Below are positions 8,330-17,013 of a stretch of 40,566 nucleotides of DNA, in pieces. Source of the DNA: Stenotrophomonas sp. PS02298 (lineage in GTDB: Bacteria > Pseudomonadota > Gammaproteobacteria > Xanthomonadales > Xanthomonadaceae); the NCBI RefSeq assembly GCF_029959445.1, contig NZ_JASCOR010000022.1:1-40566 (forward strand). Reading direction: 5' to 3'. The position numbers and the translations under genes were made by a program. How positions within the stretch are numbered: position 1 is the stretch's first letter; each line of letters opens with the position of its first letter. Below the pieces are notes generated by a model. The model was not told where the DNA came from, ran no database searches, and was given only the letters and a program-made list of their open reading frames with translations.

Positions 8330-8482
8330 CCCCTCCCCCGCTTGCGGGAGAGGGGCTGGGGGTGAGGGGAGGCTTTTAGCTCGTATTGGTAACAGAAGCT
8401 TCCACCAAGCCAGACAAGAGCGAAGCAAAAGCTTCCCCTCATCCGCCCCTTCGGGGCACCTTCTCCCGCGGGCGGGAGAAGG
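8330..8482. repeat. Pair of inverted intergenic hairpin repeats between dapD and yffB
   Basis: Two related GC-rich blocks face each other. Block one (about 8330-8372) has a stem of CCCCTC plus CCCG (8330-8340) with CGGG plus GAGGGG (8345-8355), one mismatch between. Block two (about 8432-8485) has a 10-bp stem, CCTTCTCCCG with CGGGAGAAGG, around CGGG (8459-8482), next to a CGCCCC-TTC-GGGGC hairpin. The reverse complement of block two resembles block one, so they are inverted copies of one repeat family. Repeats of this look are scattered between genes in many Xanthomonadaceae. They may modulate mRNA stability between dapD and yffB. No U-tract follows, so they are not simple terminators. Confidence 0.65.
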
Positions 8483-8503
8483 GAGACTCCTGACGTTTGC
8501 TTT

Positions 8504-9571
8504 TTAGTCCGCCAACCCACGCAGCAGGTCATTGACGCTGGTCTTGCTGCGGGTCTTGGCATCCACCTGCTTGACGATCACCGCGCAGTACAGCGAGTGC
8601 GTGCCGTCCTTGGACGGCAGCGAGCCGCTGACCACCACGCTGTACGGCGGTACATAGCCATACGTCACTTCGCCGGTGGCACGGTTGTAGATACGGGTGC
8701 TCTGGCTCAGGAACACGCCCATGCCGATCACGCTGTGGTGGCCGACAACCACGCCTTCCACCACTTCCGAACGGGCGCCGATGAAGCAATGGTCTTCGAT
8801 GATGGTCGGGCTGGCCTGCAACGGCTCGAGTACGCCACCGATGCCGGCACCACCGGACAGGTGGCAGTGCTTGCCGATCTGCGCGCACGAACCCACCGTG
8901 GCCCAGGTATCAACCATGGTGCCTTCGCCCACATGGGCGCCGATATTGGTGAAGCTCGGCATCAGCACCACGTCCTTGCCGAAGTGCGTACCGCGGCGGG
9001 CGATCGCCCCTGGCACCACGCGCACACCAGCCGCGCGGAAGGCAGGCTCGTCGTAGCCCTCGAAGCGCGACTCGACCTTGTCCCAGAACGGGGCCGGGGC
9101 GCCGTCCATCACTGCCATGTCATTGACACGGAAGTACAGCAGCACCGCCTTCTTCAACCACTCGTTGACCTTCCAGCCGCCATTGCCATCGGGCTCGGCA
9201 ACACGGAATTCACCGGACTCCAGGCCGTCGATGACGCGGTTGACCAGCGCGCGGGTCGAACCTTCGATCTCGTCCATGGTCAGCATGGTGCGGCGCTCGA
9301 ATGCGCTCTCGATGCTGAACTTCAACTCGGCCACGCCCGGTGCCGGCGGCTTGCGCAGGCTGCGCGGACCTACCGACGGTGTCACCGGCTTGGTCGACTT
9401 CGGCTTGGCAGCGGCAACCTTCTTGACCGGTGCCTTGACCGTCTTCGCAACAGGCTTGGCGACCGGCTTGGTCGCTACTGCGGCTTTTTTCTTCGGCGCG
9501 GCCTTTGCAGGTGCTGCCTTCTTGGCGGTCTTCTTGGTCACGGTCTTCCTGGTTGCGGGCTTGCTTGCCAT
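8504..9571 (-). CDS. dapD: Tetrahydrodipicolinate N-succinyltransferase with histone-H1-like N-terminal tail
   Basis: Transfers succinyl from succinyl-CoA to tetrahydrodipicolinate, the committed step of the succinylase lysine/diaminopimelate branch. The conserved enzyme runs from about residue 82 ([13 protein letters not shown]) to the end and shows [58 protein letters not shown] and [11 protein letters not shown], the left-handed beta-helix repeats of the family. The enzyme is normally about 275 aa, but this one is 355. The first ~80 residues are almost only Lys, Ala, Pro, Val and Thr ([14 protein letters not shown], then [17 protein letters not shown]), like the tail of histone H1. The start is supported by a TGATG overlap with the glnD stop and an AGGAG about 10 nt upstream. 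No in-frame ATG occurs until well inside the conserved domain. Confidence 0.95.
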   Translation of the reverse strand: MASKPATRKTVTKKTAKKAAPAKAAPKKKAAVATKPVAKPVAKTVKAPVKKVAAAKPKSTKPVTPSVGPRSLRKPPAPGVAELKFSIESAFERRTMLTMDEIEGSTRALVNRVIDGLESGEFRVAEPDGNGGWKVNEWLKKAVLLYFRVNDMAVMDGAPAPFWDKVESRFEGYDEPAFRAAGVRVVPGAIARRGTHFGKDVVLMPSFTNIGAHVGEGTMVDTWATVGSCAQIGKHCHLSGGAGIGGVLEPLQASPTIIEDHCFIGARSEVVEGVVVGHHSVIGMGVFLSQSTRIYNRATGEVTYGYVPPYSVVVSGSLPSKDGTHSLYCAVIVKQVDAKTRSKTSVNDLLRGLAD

Positions 9572-12210
9572 CAGTGGGGGTCTCCTGGCTTGTTGTCGGG
9601 ATCCAGGCAGGCAAGCAATGCATCACGCAAGGCCTGCATGGAGGTTTCGGTAAGGGGGTGATCGTGGCGATCGGTAAGCTGGAACTGATCCTCGGCACGC
9701 TCACCAAAGGTGGCGATGCGTGCGTCCTGCACGCGCAGGCGCTGGTCACGCAGCACATGTGCGACGTCGGCAAGCAGGCCGGGACGATCCGGCGCCACCA
9801 GGTTCAAGACGGTCCGGCCTTCATGACTGGCGTCGAGGAACTCGATGCGCGGGGCGAAGCGGAAGTGCTTGAGCTGCCGTGGCATCACCCGCCGCGAGGG
9901 ACGCAGGATCAGGATATTGCCGGCCAGCGCCTTGCGCAGCACCGATTCCAGGCGCGCGGCGTCGCCGTCGGCGAAGCTGCCGGCCGGCGTCACCTCGAAG
10001 GTATCGAAGATGGTGTCGTCGGGGCCGTCAAGCACGCGCGCGCGGTGAATGCCGTAGCCGGCCCGGTCCAGTGTCATCACGATCGCGGCGAACAAGCCGT
10101 CACGGTCGGGCGAGTGCACGAACACTTCCAGCGCATCACTCTCGGGAGTAATCCGCCGCACCTTGACCAGGGTGCCGCCCTTGTGGATTTCCACCAGGGA
10201 CGCAGCCTGCCAGACCAACTGCTCCGGGCGGAAACGCACGAAGCTCTCATCCGGCATGGCCGCGAACTGGCGATCGATCACCGCATCCTCATGACCAAGC
10301 AGGCGCATCTGTTCGCGCACGTTGTCGCGCGCTTCCTGCACCCGTTCGGCTTCCGGCAGGGGATGCTCCAAGCCTTCGCGCAACGCGCGACGGGTGGCGA
10401 AATACAGGTCGGCCAGCAGCCTGTCCTTCCATGCATTCCACATCTTGGGACTGGTACCGGCGATATCGGCGCAGGTAAGCAGGTACAGGTAATCGAGACG
10501 ATCACGGTCGCCGACCAGGCCGGCAAAGCGATGGATCACCTCGGGGTCGGTGATGTCCTGCTTCTGCGCGGTCACCGACATGCGCAGGTGCTGCTCGACC
10601 AGCCACGCCACCAGTTCAGTGTCCGTGCTGCTCAAACCATGTGCGCTGCAGAATTCACGCGCATCCACCGCGCCCAGTTCGGAATGATCACCACCGCGGC
10701 CCTTGGCGATGTCGTGGAACAGCCCGGCCAGCAGCAGCAACTCCGGCTTGCGCAGGCGCGGCCAGACTTCGTGCGCGATGGAGAAACGCTCATCGGCGCG
10801 GCCGCTGGCGAACAAGGCCATGTTCCGCAGCACCATCAAGGTGTGCTGGTCCACCGTGTAGACATGGAACAGATCGAACTGCATGCGCCCGGACACCGCA
10901 GCGAATGCGGGAATCCATTGCCCGAGCACGCCAAGCCGCGCCATCCGCGCGAGCGTATCGACCGCACGCGGACCGCGCAGCAAGGCCATGAACTGCTCGC
11001 GTACATCGTCGTCCACGGCGGTGAAGTCAGGAATCTCGTCCAGCATCTCGGCCAGACCGCGGGCCGTCATCGAATGCAGGCCGCGCACATCGACGGTGCG
11101 TGCCCAGCACGCGAACAAGGCAAAGATGCTGCGGATGTCGCCATGCGGCCAGAACGGGTCGTCGGCGGACAGATAGCCGCGGCGCAGCGAGAACCCATCA
11201 CCTACCGGCTGCGGGGTCGCCTCACCGTCAAACTGTTCTTCAAAGCGTTGCAGCAGGCGGTCGCTGATGCGGCGGATCACCGTGGCACTGCGATAGAAGC
11301 CCTGCATCATCTTCTCCACGCCCAGGCTTTCGGCGTCATCGCCGAATCCCATGCGCGCGGCCAAGGTCTTCTGGTAATCGAAACGCAGCCGTTCTTCCGG
11401 CCGCTGTGCGACCAGGTGCAGGCCGAAACGCAGCCGCGCCAATACCTGGCGTTCGCGCTTCAGCGCGGCGGCCTCGTCCAGGCCCAGATGGCCCAGCCCG
11501 ACCAGCGCATCGATATTGCTGACACCGAAGGCGCGCAGCGCCATCCAGCCCAGTGTATTGAGATCGCGCAGGCCGCCAGGGCCGTCCTTGATGTCCGGCT
11601 CCAGGTTGTCTGCGGTATCACCGAAGCGCTGGTGGCGGGCAAGCAGTTCCTCGCGCTTGGCCAGGAAGTACTCACGCGGCGGCCATACCAGGCTGGGCGC
11701 AATCGCCCTCGCCAGACCGTGCTGGGCGGTTGCGTCCGCAACCAGCGGTCGCGCCTCGATCAAGGCAGTCAGCACGGTCTGGTCTGCAGCGGCTTGCACG
11801 CACTGCGTTGCCGAGCGCACCGCATGACTGGCCGGCAAACCGGCATCCCATAGCAGGGCGAACAAGCGCGCCAAAGCGGCTTCGTGGCGTTGCTGCACGT
11901 CGGTCTCGGCCAGCACCAGCAGGTCAATGTCCGAGCGCGGGAACAGCTCGCCACGGCCGTAGCCGCCGACCGCGAACAGCGCCAAGCCTGCTGTCGCCGG
12001 AATGCAGCGTTGCCAGGCTTCAATGATCAGCTGATCGACCGCACGCGCGCGCAGGCCGGGCAGACGTTCGACATTGTCGGTCTGCTCGAAGCGCTTGCCC
12101 AGGCGGGCATCGGTGTGGGCAAGTGACTGCCGTGCATCAGCAGCCCATTGCGCGTCACCGGCAGGATCTGCCGGCGTGTCCAGAATCGGGCCCGCCGGCA
12201 AAGAGGTCAT
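9571..12210 (-). CDS. glnD: PII uridylyltransferase / uridylyl-removing enzyme
   Basis: Senses glutamine and modifies the PII signal proteins (GlnB/GlnK), so it sits at the top of nitrogen regulation. The 879 aa compare with about 890 in E. coli. The nucleotidyltransferase site is visible at residues 81-98 ([18 protein letters not shown], with catalytic Asp94 and Asp96). A central HD phosphohydrolase domain for UMP removal shows [22 protein letters not shown]. Two C-terminal ACT domains, which bind glutamine in this family, begin near [16 protein letters not shown] and [16 protein letters not shown]. Its start overlaps the map stop by ATGA and its stop overlaps the dapD start (TGATG), so all three are probably translationally coupled. 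No key residue appears to be missing. Confidence 0.97.
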   Translation of the reverse strand: MTSLPAGPILDTPADPAGDAQWAADARQSLAHTDARLGKRFEQTDNVERLPGLRARAVDQLIIEAWQRCIPATAGLALFAVGGYGRGELFPRSDIDLLVLAETDVQQRHEAALARLFALLWDAGLPASHAVRSATQCVQAAADQTVLTALIEARPLVADATAQHGLARAIAPSLVWPPREYFLAKREELLARHQRFGDTADNLEPDIKDGPGGLRDLNTLGWMALRAFGVSNIDALVGLGHLGLDEAAALKRERQVLARLRFGLHLVAQRPEERLRFDYQKTLAARMGFGDDAESLGVEKMMQGFYRSATVIRRISDRLLQRFEEQFDGEATPQPVGDGFSLRRGYLSADDPFWPHGDIRSIFALFACWARTVDVRGLHSMTARGLAEMLDEIPDFTAVDDDVREQFMALLRGPRAVDTLARMARLGVLGQWIPAFAAVSGRMQFDLFHVYTVDQHTLMVLRNMALFASGRADERFSIAHEVWPRLRKPELLLLAGLFHDIAKGRGGDHSELGAVDAREFCSAHGLSSTDTELVAWLVEQHLRMSVTAQKQDITDPEVIHRFAGLVGDRDRLDYLYLLTCADIAGTSPKMWNAWKDRLLADLYFATRRALREGLEHPLPEAERVQEARDNVREQMRLLGHEDAVIDRQFAAMPDESFVRFRPEQLVWQAASLVEIHKGGTLVKVRRITPESDALEVFVHSPDRDGLFAAIVMTLDRAGYGIHRARVLDGPDDTIFDTFEVTPAGSFADGDAARLESVLRKALAGNILILRPSRRVMPRQLKHFRFAPRIEFLDASHEGRTVLNLVAPDRPGLLADVAHVLRDQRLRVQDARIATFGERAEDQFQLTDRHDHPLTETSMQALRDALLACLDPDNKPGDPH

Positions 12211-12983
12211 GCCTGCGCGGATTCCGCCGGGGACAACGTCAATACCTCAACGCCATCCTCGGTCACCACAATGGTGTGTTCCCACTGCGCCGAGAGCTTG
12301 CGGTCCTTGGTCACCACGGTCCAGCCATCGGGCAGCACCTTGGTGTAGCGGGTGCCTTCATTGATCATCGGCTCGATGGTGAAGGTCATGCCCTGCTTGA
12401 GCACCAGGCCCTGGCCCGGACGGCCGTAATGCAGCACCTGCGGTTCGTCGTGGTAGACCTTGCCGATGCCATGGCCGCAGTACTCACGCACCACGCTGAA
12501 ACGCTCAGCTTCCGCGAATTCCTGGATCGCATGACCCACATCGCCCAGCGTCGCGCCCGGCTTGACCGCACGGATACCGCGCCACATCGCTTCCTTGGTG
12601 GTTTCCACCAGGCGCTTGGCCATCACCGACGGCGTGCCGACGTAATACATGCGGCTGGTATCACCGTGCCAGCCATCCTTGATGACGGTCACGTCGATAT
12701 TGACGATGTCGCCGTCCTTGAGCACCTTGGCTTCGCTGGGAATGCCGTGGCAGATGACGTTGTTGACCGAGGTGCACACGGTCTTGGGGAATCCGCGGTA
12801 GCCCACATTGGCCGGGATGGTGCCCTGCACGTTGATGATGTGGTCGTTGCAGATGCGATCCAGCTCTTCGGTGGTGACACCGGGCTTGACGTGCGGGGTG
12901 ATGATGTCGAGCACCTCAGCCGCCAGACGACCGGCGATGCGCATCTTCTCGATTTCTTCGGGGGTTTTCAGTTGGATTGCCAT
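12207..12983 (-). CDS. map: Methionine aminopeptidase type I
   Basis: Removes the initiator methionine from nascent proteins and is essential in most bacteria. It is 258 aa. All five metal ligands of the E. coli enzyme fall at identical numbers: Asp97 and Asp108 (NIDVTVIKDGWHGD), His171 (YCGHGIG), Glu204 (FTIEPM) and Glu235 (SAQWEHT). The ATG at 12983 aligns with the family N-terminus MAIQLKTPEEIEKM. An in-frame ATG six codons upstream lies on the probable -10 box and was rejected. First gene of the map-glnD-dapD-yffB-dapE run, with an ATGA overlap into glnD. In many proteobacteria map is directly divergent from rpsB; here a pilus cluster lies between them. Confidence 0.97.
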   Translation of the reverse strand: MAIQLKTPEEIEKMRIAGRLAAEVLDIITPHVKPGVTTEELDRICNDHIINVQGTIPANVGYRGFPKTVCTSVNNVICHGIPSEAKVLKDGDIVNIDVTVIKDGWHGDTSRMYYVGTPSVMAKRLVETTKEAMWRGIRAVKPGATLGDVGHAIQEFAEAERFSVVREYCGHGIGKVYHDEPQVLHYGRPGQGLVLKQGMTFTIEPMINEGTRYTKVLPDGWTVVTKDRKLSAQWEHTIVVTEDGVEVLTLSPAESAQA

Positions 12984-12989
12984 GTGCCG

Positions 12990-13018
12990 ATTATCCCCCA
13001 TTTGGGCTTTTTCGCTAA
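12990..13018 (-). promoter_or_regulatory. map: Probable map promoter (leaderless start)
   Basis: The minus strand shows TTAGCG (13018-13013), a 17-nt spacer, and GATAAT (12995-12990), a 5/6 match to the -10 consensus. Only six bases, CGGCAC, separate the -10 box from the map ATG, so the expected start of transcription is the A of the start codon. That would give a leaderless mRNA, consistent with the lack of a good ribosome binding site. Confidence 0.6.
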
Positions 13019-13359
13019 GTATTTCACATTAATGAACGCGGAGTCAGGCGCCACTCCAGGATCCGGCCGCCACCTTTGCGACCGGAAGCGCCGACGGGCG
13101 GCCTGCCTGTGTGCACTCATGCGAGTCAGTCCTGACAAGCGCCTGGTCGCAGCGTTCGCGCGAGTGTTCTGAGCCAGCGGGGAAACCACGACCGGTCAGC
13201 GCGGCGTCCCGATTGACCGAACTTAGCAAGATCCCCCGTTCAGGCAAAACTGCCAGCGTGAACACGTGTCAGCGCTGCGCTGCCGTGCTTTGCTCTGCGC
13301 GCGCCCCGGGGCCATGCACCATGGCCTCGCCGCTGCCGCCAACCGCCGGGAGAATCGAC
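13019..13359. other. Gene-free spacer between map and the pilus cluster
   Basis: About 340 bp without a credible gene. Short open frames here lack coding-like third-position bias and ribosome binding sites. It should contain the promoter for the pilus genes, but I found no convincing -35/-10 pair. A TTGACC at about 13214 has no partner at the right distance. Confidence 0.5.
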
Positions 13360-13872
13360 ATGCTCACGCGCACGCTCTTGATCACCGCAGCCAGCATCGC
13401 ATTGACGGGAACTGCAGGCCTCACCCAGGCAGCAACCCAGACCGCGCAGTTCCAGGTCCGCATCGTCATTACCGAGTCCTGTGATATCCAGGCCGTCGCC
13501 GCCAGCGACATCGACTTTGGCAGCGTGGCCCGCGCCACCGGTACTCCGCTCGACGCCCAGGGCACGCTGGAGGTGAACTGTACCAACGGCACCCCCTACA
13601 CCATCGGCATGAACCCCGGCGCCAATGCCACCAGCACCACTGCCGCCGCCGACAACCGGCGCATGAGCGACGGCGCCAGCAACTTCGTTGCCTATGGGTT
13701 GTACCGCGATGCCGGCCGGCAGAATTTCTGGGGCGAGGTGATCGGCACCGACACCCTGGCCGGCACCGGCACTGCCAGCGCGCAGACGATTCCGGTCTAT
13801 GGCCGCGTGCCTTCCACCGATGCGCCAGCCGGCAGCTATGGCGACACGGTGATTGCCACGATCACCTATTGA
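13360..13872 (+). CDS. Major pilin of an archaic chaperone-usher pilus (spore coat protein U / CsuA/B-like)
   Basis: A 170-aa secreted subunit with one spore-coat-U (SCPU) domain. The start at 13360 follows GGGAGA by 6 nt and gives a classic signal peptide (MLTRTLLITAASIALTG, cleaved near AQAA). The mature domain has the family features: a first Cys in ITESCDI, DFGSVAR, a second Cys in LEVNCTNGTPYTIGMN, the RRMSDGASNFVAYGLYRD motif, IPVYGRVP, and the terminal beta-strand GSYGDTVIATITY. Such subunits polymerise by donor-strand exchange into thin Csu-type pili used for adhesion to surfaces and biofilm. As the first gene of four and the only single-domain subunit it is the likely main rod component. 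An 11-nt gap separates it from the chaperone. Confidence 0.9.
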   Translation: MLTRTLLITAASIALTGTAGLTQAATQTAQFQVRIVITESCDIQAVAASDIDFGSVARATGTPLDAQGTLEVNCTNGTPYTIGMNPGANATSTTAAADNRRMSDGASNFVAYGLYRDAGRQNFWGEVIGTDTLAGTGTASAQTIPVYGRVPSTDAPAGSYGDTVIATITY

Positions 13873-13883
13873 GGCCTGACCAG

Positions 13884-14669
13884 ATGCAGCCAGCCTGCCC
13901 ACGCGCCCGCGGCACCGCTCCGCGCCCCTTGCGCCGTGCACACTGGGGCCTGCTGTTATTGGCCCCTTTGGCGAGCGCCGGCAACCTGCAGGTCGCGCCG
14001 ATCCTGTTGGAATTCAGTGATGGCGTGCAGGCGCAGGCACTGTGGCTGGAGAACAACGGCGATCAGCCACTGCATGCACAGGTGCGCGTACAGCACTGGA
14101 CGCAAAGCGATGCAGCCGACGTGCTTGAGCCATCGCAGATGCTGCTGGCGCGCCCGGCCATCGTCCAGATTGGCCCCGGCCAACGGCAATTGGTACGCGT
14201 GCTGCGGCCGGCGCCCGTGCCAACAGGCGACCCCCAGGAGCAGGCCTATCGCCTGCTGGTGGACGAGCTCCCCGCCCCCCACGTCAAACCCAACCAGGGC
14301 TTGAATTTCCTGCTGCGCTACTCGATCCCGGCGTTCGTCCTGCCTGCGGGGGCGAGCCCGCGCGAACTGGGAAGCAAGGCCGCCACCGACACAAGCGGAT
14401 TGCACGCCCGCTGGCAGCTAGACCCGGGCCTGCTGACCCTGACCGTACACAACACGGGCGCACAGCGCGTGCGCCTGAGCCAGTTGCGCTGGCTGCCCGA
14501 GAACGGCCCACCGATTGAACTGACACCCGGCCTGCTCGGTTATGTATTGGCAGGCCAGCACATGCAATGGACGCTGCCGCTACCGCACCCCTTCCCCCTC
14601 ACCGGCACTTTGCAGGCCAGGCTGAACGATGCCGCCATCCCGCAGCCGCTGCGCTCTGCTGACCTTTGA
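13884..14669 (+). CDS. Periplasmic pilus chaperone (CsuC-like)
   Basis: A 261-aa periplasmic chaperone with a two-domain immunoglobulin-like fold that holds pilin subunits until the usher takes them. An N-terminal signal peptide is visible (LLLLAPLASAG). The mature protein shows LQVAPILLEFSDGVQAQALWLENNGDQPLH-type N-domain sequence, the segment GPGQRQLVRVLR corresponding to the subunit-binding G1/F1 region, YRLLVDELP, and LNFLLRYSIPAFV leading into domain two. The ATG at 13884 has GAGG 9 nt upstream; a TTG five codons earlier is less likely. Its 3' end overlaps the usher start by 41 nt. The order subunit-chaperone-usher-tip supports the assignment. Confidence 0.9.
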   Translation: MQPACPRARGTAPRPLRRAHWGLLLLAPLASAGNLQVAPILLEFSDGVQAQALWLENNGDQPLHAQVRVQHWTQSDAADVLEPSQMLLARPAIVQIGPGQRQLVRVLRPAPVPTGDPQEQAYRLLVDELPAPHVKPNQGLNFLLRYSIPAFVLPAGASPRELGSKAATDTSGLHARWQLDPGLLTLTVHNTGAQRVRLSQLRWLPENGPPIELTPGLLGYVLAGQHMQWTLPLPHPFPLTGTLQARLNDAAIPQPLRSADL

Positions 14670-17013
14670 TCTGGCAATGCTCATGGCGAGTAGCTCCTCC
14701 CTGTCTGCCGCGCCCCCTGCCCGCCCGGATACCGCACCCGCCGGCATTGGCGAACAGCTGCCGCAGGAGCTGTATCTGGAAGTCCGGATCAACCAGGGCA
14801 GCAGCACCCAGCTGGCACGCTTCATCGCTACCGGGCAACAGCTGGCCGCCAGCGCGGCGACATTGCAGGAACTGGGCCTGCGCCTGCCGGAGGGCGTGGA
14901 GCCCGACCAGCAATCGGTTGATCTTGCCCAACTGCCGGATATCGAGATCAGCTACGACGCCCGCAACCAGCGCCTCGCACTGCAGCTGCCGTTGGCCGGA
15001 CTGAATCGGCCAGTCACTCAACTACGTCCGGCGACGCCTCCCAGCGTGCTCGCGGCAAGCGACAGCAGCCCCGGCCTCCTGCTCAACTACGACCTGCATG
15101 CACAACAGCAACGCGGGTTCCGCAGCGCCAGCAGCTTCAGCGAGCTGCGCCTGTTCGGCGTCGGGGCAGGCATCTGGTCAACCACACAGAACACCAGCCT
15201 GGACGATGACCGAGGCCGCTGGCAGCGCCGCAACATCCGCCTGGACAGCCGCTGGCAACTCGACCTGCCCGGCCCGATGCTCACCCTGGGCATTGGCGAC
15301 ACCCTGACCGGCGCGCTGGAATGGTCGCGCGCCGTCCGCATTGCCGGCGTACACCTGTCACGCGATTTTTCCCTGCAGCCCTACCGCGTGACCACTCCAT
15401 TGGCGTCGTTCAGCGGCGATGCCCTGCTGCCATCCACGGTCGACCTTTACATCAATGGCATCCGCCAGGCCAGCCGCAACGTGCAGCCAGGGCGATTCCA
15501 ACTGGATGCCGCCCCCACGCTCAACGGCAGTGGCCAGGCGCAGCTGCTGGTGACCGATATCAATGGGCAGCAGCGGATGCTGGAGTTTGCGCTGTACGGC
15601 ACGCCCACTCTGCTGCAGGCCGGCCTGAGCGACTGGTCACTGGATCTGGGCGTGTTACGCGAGGACTACGGGCTGCGCTCCTTCGCTTACGGTGACAGGC
15701 CGATGGCCAGTGCCAGCCTGCGCCACGGCGTTCGCCAGCACCTGACTATCGAGGCGCATACCGAGCTCAGCACGGACCTGCAGCTGGCCGGCATGGGTGC
15801 GGTGGCCCTGCTGGGCGAGCGCGGCGGGGTAGTGAGCGCCTCCTTCAGCCGCAGTCGCGCCGGCATCATGCGCGGACATCAACACGCACTGGGTTATCAA
15901 TGGAGCGCGCACGGCTTCAGCGTCTCGGCCCGCACCCAGCGCAGCAGCAGCGACTTCCGCGATGCCCCTGCGTTTCTTGCCAATGCACTCCTGCCCCGCC
16001 GTACCGATCAGTTTTTCGTGGGCCTTGGCAATATCCACAGCGGCCAGTTCAGCCTCAGCTACATCTCCCAGCATTACCCCGGCAGCCTCCCCACCCGCCT
16101 GACCGGGCTGGGCTGGTCACGCAACCTGCATGGCAATGCCTGGCTCAGCGTGCAGCTCCAGCACGACCTCGACAACCGGCGCACGGACAGCGCCAACCTG
16201 TATCTCTCGCTGCCACTGGGGCGGCTTACCCAACTCAGCAGCTCAGTACGCCACGGCAGCGACGGCAACGCGCTGGCCCTGCAGGCAGGTCGCAGTGTGC
16301 CGGCGGATGCGGGCGGCTGGGGCTGGCGCGCGCAGGCAAGCCTGGGCACACGCCGCAGCGCCAACGCCGAACTGAGCCATCTGGGCGATGCCGGCCAGTG
16401 GCGTATCGGCATGGATTACGATCCCGACGCCGGTACCACCGGGTACGCCGATGCCAATGGCAGCATCGTGTGGTTCGGCCGCAGCATTCGTGCACTGCGC
16501 CAGGTTGACGACGCGTTTGCCCTGGTGTCGACCAATGGCGTGGCGCAGGTTCCGGTGCGACTGGAGAACCGATTGATCGGCACCACCGATGCGCAAGGAC
16601 AGCTGCTGGTTGCACCGCTGCGCGCGTGGCAACGCAACCTCATCAGCATCGATACCCTTGGCTTGCCAATGGACTTGCTGCTGGATACTCCACAGCAACT
16701 GGTGGTACCCGCATCGGGAAGCGGCGCAAGCGTGGTTTTCAGACTGCAACCAAGCCGCCCGCTGCGCCTGCAGGTCCGCGGCGCGGATGGGAAATGGCTG
16801 GGCGTCGGCAGCACGATCGCAGTCGAACTGGCAGGCCGGATCGTCGCAACCACCGTCACCGGCCATGACGGTGAGGTGTATCTGCAGGATCCGCCTGCCG
16901 ACGCGGTGCTGCGCATCCCGGTGGACGACAGCCACGACTGCGTGATTCCCCTCCCCACCATCGTGCAAGGCAGCGACCCGCCCGGCATCACGACACTGCA
17001 GTGCCAACCATGA
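14629..17013 (+). CDS. Outer-membrane pilus usher (CsuD/FimD-like)
   Basis: A 794-aa outer-membrane usher that receives chaperone-subunit complexes and extrudes the pilus. It has a signal-like N-terminus, a periplasmic N-domain (LPQELYLEVRINQG, about 40-150), a 24-strand barrel region with typical usher segments such as LLLNYDLHAQQQ, ALEWSRAVRIAGVHLSRDFSLQPY, VDLYINGIRQASRNVQPGRFQLD and LLVTDINGQQRMLEFALYG, and C-terminal periplasmic domains (PVRLENRLIGTTDAQGQLLV). The length fits the shorter archaic ushers. The start at 14629 lies inside the chaperone gene; Met17 or Met19 are alternatives, because the signal core from Met1 contains an Asp. It ends with an ATGA overlap onto the tip gene. Confidence 0.92.
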   Translation: MPPSRSRCALLTFDLAMLMASSSSLSAAPPARPDTAPAGIGEQLPQELYLEVRINQGSSTQLARFIATGQQLAASAATLQELGLRLPEGVEPDQQSVDLAQLPDIEISYDARNQRLALQLPLAGLNRPVTQLRPATPPSVLAASDSSPGLLLNYDLHAQQQRGFRSASSFSELRLFGVGAGIWSTTQNTSLDDDRGRWQRRNIRLDSRWQLDLPGPMLTLGIGDTLTGALEWSRAVRIAGVHLSRDFSLQPYRVTTPLASFSGDALLPSTVDLYINGIRQASRNVQPGRFQLDAAPTLNGSGQAQLLVTDINGQQRMLEFALYGTPTLLQAGLSDWSLDLGVLREDYGLRSFAYGDRPMASASLRHGVRQHLTIEAHTELSTDLQLAGMGAVALLGERGGVVSASFSRSRAGIMRGHQHALGYQWSAHGFSVSARTQRSSSDFRDAPAFLANALLPRRTDQFFVGLGNIHSGQFSLSYISQHYPGSLPTRLTGLGWSRNLHGNAWLSVQLQHDLDNRRTDSANLYLSLPLGRLTQLSSSVRHGSDGNALALQAGRSVPADAGGWGWRAQASLGTRRSANAELSHLGDAGQWRIGMDYDPDAGTTGYADANGSIVWFGRSIRALRQVDDAFALVSTNGVAQVPVRLENRLIGTTDAQGQLLVAPLRAWQRNLISIDTLGLPMDLLLDTPQQLVVPASGSGASVVFRLQPSRPLRLQVRGADGKWLGVGSTIAVELAGRIVATTVTGHDGEVYLQDPPADAVLRIPVDDSHDCVIPLPTIVQGSDPPGITTLQCQP

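Noticed and set aside
8330-8482. A bidirectional terminator between dapD and yffB
   Set aside because: The stems are strong but no U-tract follows on either strand; the blocks look like dispersed repeats.
9505-11853. A 782-codon open frame antisense to glnD
   Set aside because: Shadow of glnD, no ribosome binding site and no domain.
13211-13240. TTGACC as a -35 box for the pilus genes
   Set aside because: No -10-like hexamer lies 16-18 nt downstream.
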